In this document: piece by piece, positions 62,331-64,000 of the stretch
Layout of the letters: each line of letters opens with the position of its first letter
Numbering within the stretch: the first letter of the stretch is position 1
Source of the DNA: Ostrinia nubilalis
Lineage: Eukaryota > Arthropoda > Insecta > Lepidoptera > Crambidae
NCBI RefSeq assembly: GCF_963855985.1
Contig: NC_087118.1
Span: forward strand, 8,489,001 to 8,553,000
Reading direction: 5' to 3'
Length of the DNA stretch: 64,000 bases
The notes under the pieces: model-generated
Told to the model about the DNA's origin: nothing
The model's input: the letters and a program-made list of their open reading frames with translations, nothing else
Database searches by the model: none
Program-made: the position numbers and the translations under genes

Positions 62331-64000
62331 CGAATATAATTGTTGGGTTGGTGAAGTTTGTTGTTTGTTTTTTGTGCTGGGTAGCTTGTTACGGAGCCCT
62401 AATGTATGGATATCGCACAAGCAGCATTGCCCCCATTCACGGATTGCAACAGCCAGTAACCGAAAACGCTGACATCGCGCCTCGTGCCTCCATTGACGTC
62501 AATCACTGCATTGTGTTATTTTAATTAATATATTTTAGATTCATTCTTGTACCTAGCATCGGTCGAGTCTCACTATTGTAATATTGTAACTCTGTTATAA
62601 TTAAATTTATTAAATAAAATCATTTTTTTTATATCCTCCGTTGTGACCATATATTTTTAGCTAGCTTCTGTATTGTTTTGCAAACACCAACACAACAAGT
62701 CACAATCCGTGGCACTGATGGAATTATTTGCGTTTTTCACTCACTAGGCAATTGCTATATTGTATATGTTTACACTGTTTGATGCTCCAAATCCACAGAT
62801 ATGGATAGATGCAGCTTGTCAGAAAATTTGTATGAAGACGAGCGTGCCACTTTTTTAACGTCATTAGTGTCATTTTAGCGAATTTTAGTGATTGCCGCAA
62901 CGTAAAAATAATCGTATCATCGTACTGCAATCGCAAAGTCATCGAATGATATCGTGTGACTCGATTCGACAGTTAATTAATTCCGATAAAACTGATATTT
63001 TGTTAAATTTATAGCTAGTCTGTTGGGGTGATTAAAATACTTTTGAAGCGGTAAACGTCATTCTATATTATTAATTTTCAAATATGTACATAATATTTTT
63101 ATTGTGCTTAATGTATATCAAAGTAATGATCGTTATTCCATTGTGTTAAATAGTACTACTAGTAATTCAGACCTACCTAATTTTATACTTTTAAATATCA
63201 GGCGCGGATCCACCGTTGTGGGCACTGTGGGCATGCCCACAACCCTAATTTGCTTATTTTAATTATGATCTATTGATAAGATCGATAGGCATGTATGTCC
63301 GGGCATGTAGTGATCCAACTCTCACTTTGCTAATTTTTGGTGGCTGTGCCCACAACCTTTTTTGAGGGCTGGATCCGCGAAATATCCTAGTACCTGACCT
63401 AGTTTTATAAAATAAAGACTACTCAAGCTTTTTATTTTTAATATGTAAAAACGCGTAGTTTCGCCAATACATTTTCTTTCATATAAGTCTTAGCTAAGTC
63501 AGTTATCTAGTTTTGAAGATATTTCTAAACATATATCCGTACCGCGCGGGAATAACTTGACATCTCGACCTGCACTTTTTTTTTTATTAGCTTAATCGTT
63601 TCCTCTACCTTATACCCTTCTGGTATAAAAAACTCAACTCGAAATACCCAAAAATACTTGAAATACAGCTCTTGTTCATAAGTAAATATCTCTAATTTAG
63701 GCAATAAATATTTGACATAACGATATATCCAATTAATATTATTCGTACAAACATTTATATTTCGATTTATCAATGTATGTCAGAACATGTATTTGTTAAT
63801 ATCTCGACTTATACATTTATGGATTTTCGTTTTTAATTTGACAAAAACAGTTATCAAGTTATGATCCCCTCTGAGTACTAAACATATCCATAATATGTGC
63901 AGTTGTCTAGTTATGCACACTGTCAAGAGTTTGGATATTTGGAGTTATCCAGCTATTACATTCGTATAATCATATTTTTATATGCGTCATTAGCAGTTTT
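62331..64000. other. AT-rich flank, no gene recognised
   Basis: No convincing coding region. A short frame with GALMYGYRTSSIAPIHGLQQ (about 62390-62524) has no recognisable match and is followed by AATAAAATC near 62614, so a transcript end is possible but unproven. The only defined repeat is the MITE at 63200-63379. Confidence 0.5.
63200..63379. mobile_element. hAT-like MITE, about 180 bp
   Basis: Ends CAGGCGCGGATCCA and TGGATCCGCG resemble hAT TIRs of the CAG...GCGGATCCA type. AAATATC lies on both sides (63193-63199 and 63380-63386). Inside are inverted GTTGTGGGCA / TGCCCACAAC arms. It also has TGTCCGGGCATGTAGTGATC, shared with the foldback TIR. Confidence 0.65.

Noticed and set aside
62312..62524. 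Small membrane protein gene (hydrophobic start, then GALMYGYRTSS)
   Set aside because: No recognisable family, it begins within the LINE-B leader flank, and codon structure gives no support. It was left as unassigned.

Overview
The window reads as a transposon graveyard from an insect, most likely a moth or butterfly. The signs are Helitrons that begin TCTATAC or TCTAAATATAT and end in a GC-rich hairpin plus CTAG, BEL/Pao and Ty3/Gypsy elements, CR1-, Jockey-, I- and RTE-group LINEs, and an AT-rich, microsatellite-rich background. The order assignment comes from repeat style and is an inference. I see no intact ordinary host gene. Almost every long reading frame belongs to a mobile element. 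The only possible host-derived coding pieces are a fragment captured by an LTR element (22386-23410) and a degenerate THAP-like first exon (18734-18854).

Positions 1188-18733 are one Ty3/Gypsy element on the minus strand (4-bp target duplication TTAC, 275-bp LTRs). Its 3' LTR is split by a Jockey-clade LINE (1336-9921, 10-bp duplication). The RT gene of that LINE is split in turn by a 2985-bp hAT-type element (2488-5472, 8-bp duplication) built from pieces of other LINEs. The Gypsy pol gene is further cut by a TIR element (12105-13260) and by a foldback element (13892-16498) that itself holds a dead Tc1 transposon (14336-15893).

Positions 19646-42532 are a 5'-truncated plus-strand LINE. Its tail coding region is split by a Helitron (19862-31361), and that Helitron carries two young LTR elements. 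One is a non-autonomous element with a captured gene fragment (19869-23671); the other is a full BEL/Pao element (23844-30985). The 3' UTR of the same LINE is split by a second Gypsy-type element (32074-42404). That element has lost RT, RNase H and the integrase core but keeps a 715-codon open frame. It also contains a duplicated PBS region around one Helitron, a seven-unit tandem Helitron array, and a hAT MITE in its 3' LTR.

Positions 42533-62330 hold two LINE fragments, a Copia 5' end, and one long minus-strand CR1-group LINE (called LINE-B here). LINE-B is broken by an I-clade LINE (47288-52908), two TIR elements (53080-54507 and 54656-55490) and an apparently intact CR1-group LINE (LINE-A, about 57194-61840). 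The last 1.7 kb is AT-rich and holds one small hAT-like MITE.

Many insertion boundaries were fixed by removing the insert and one copy of the target duplication and seeing the interrupted reading frame close. This gives a relative insertion order. Clade names rest on motifs read by eye, not on database searches.
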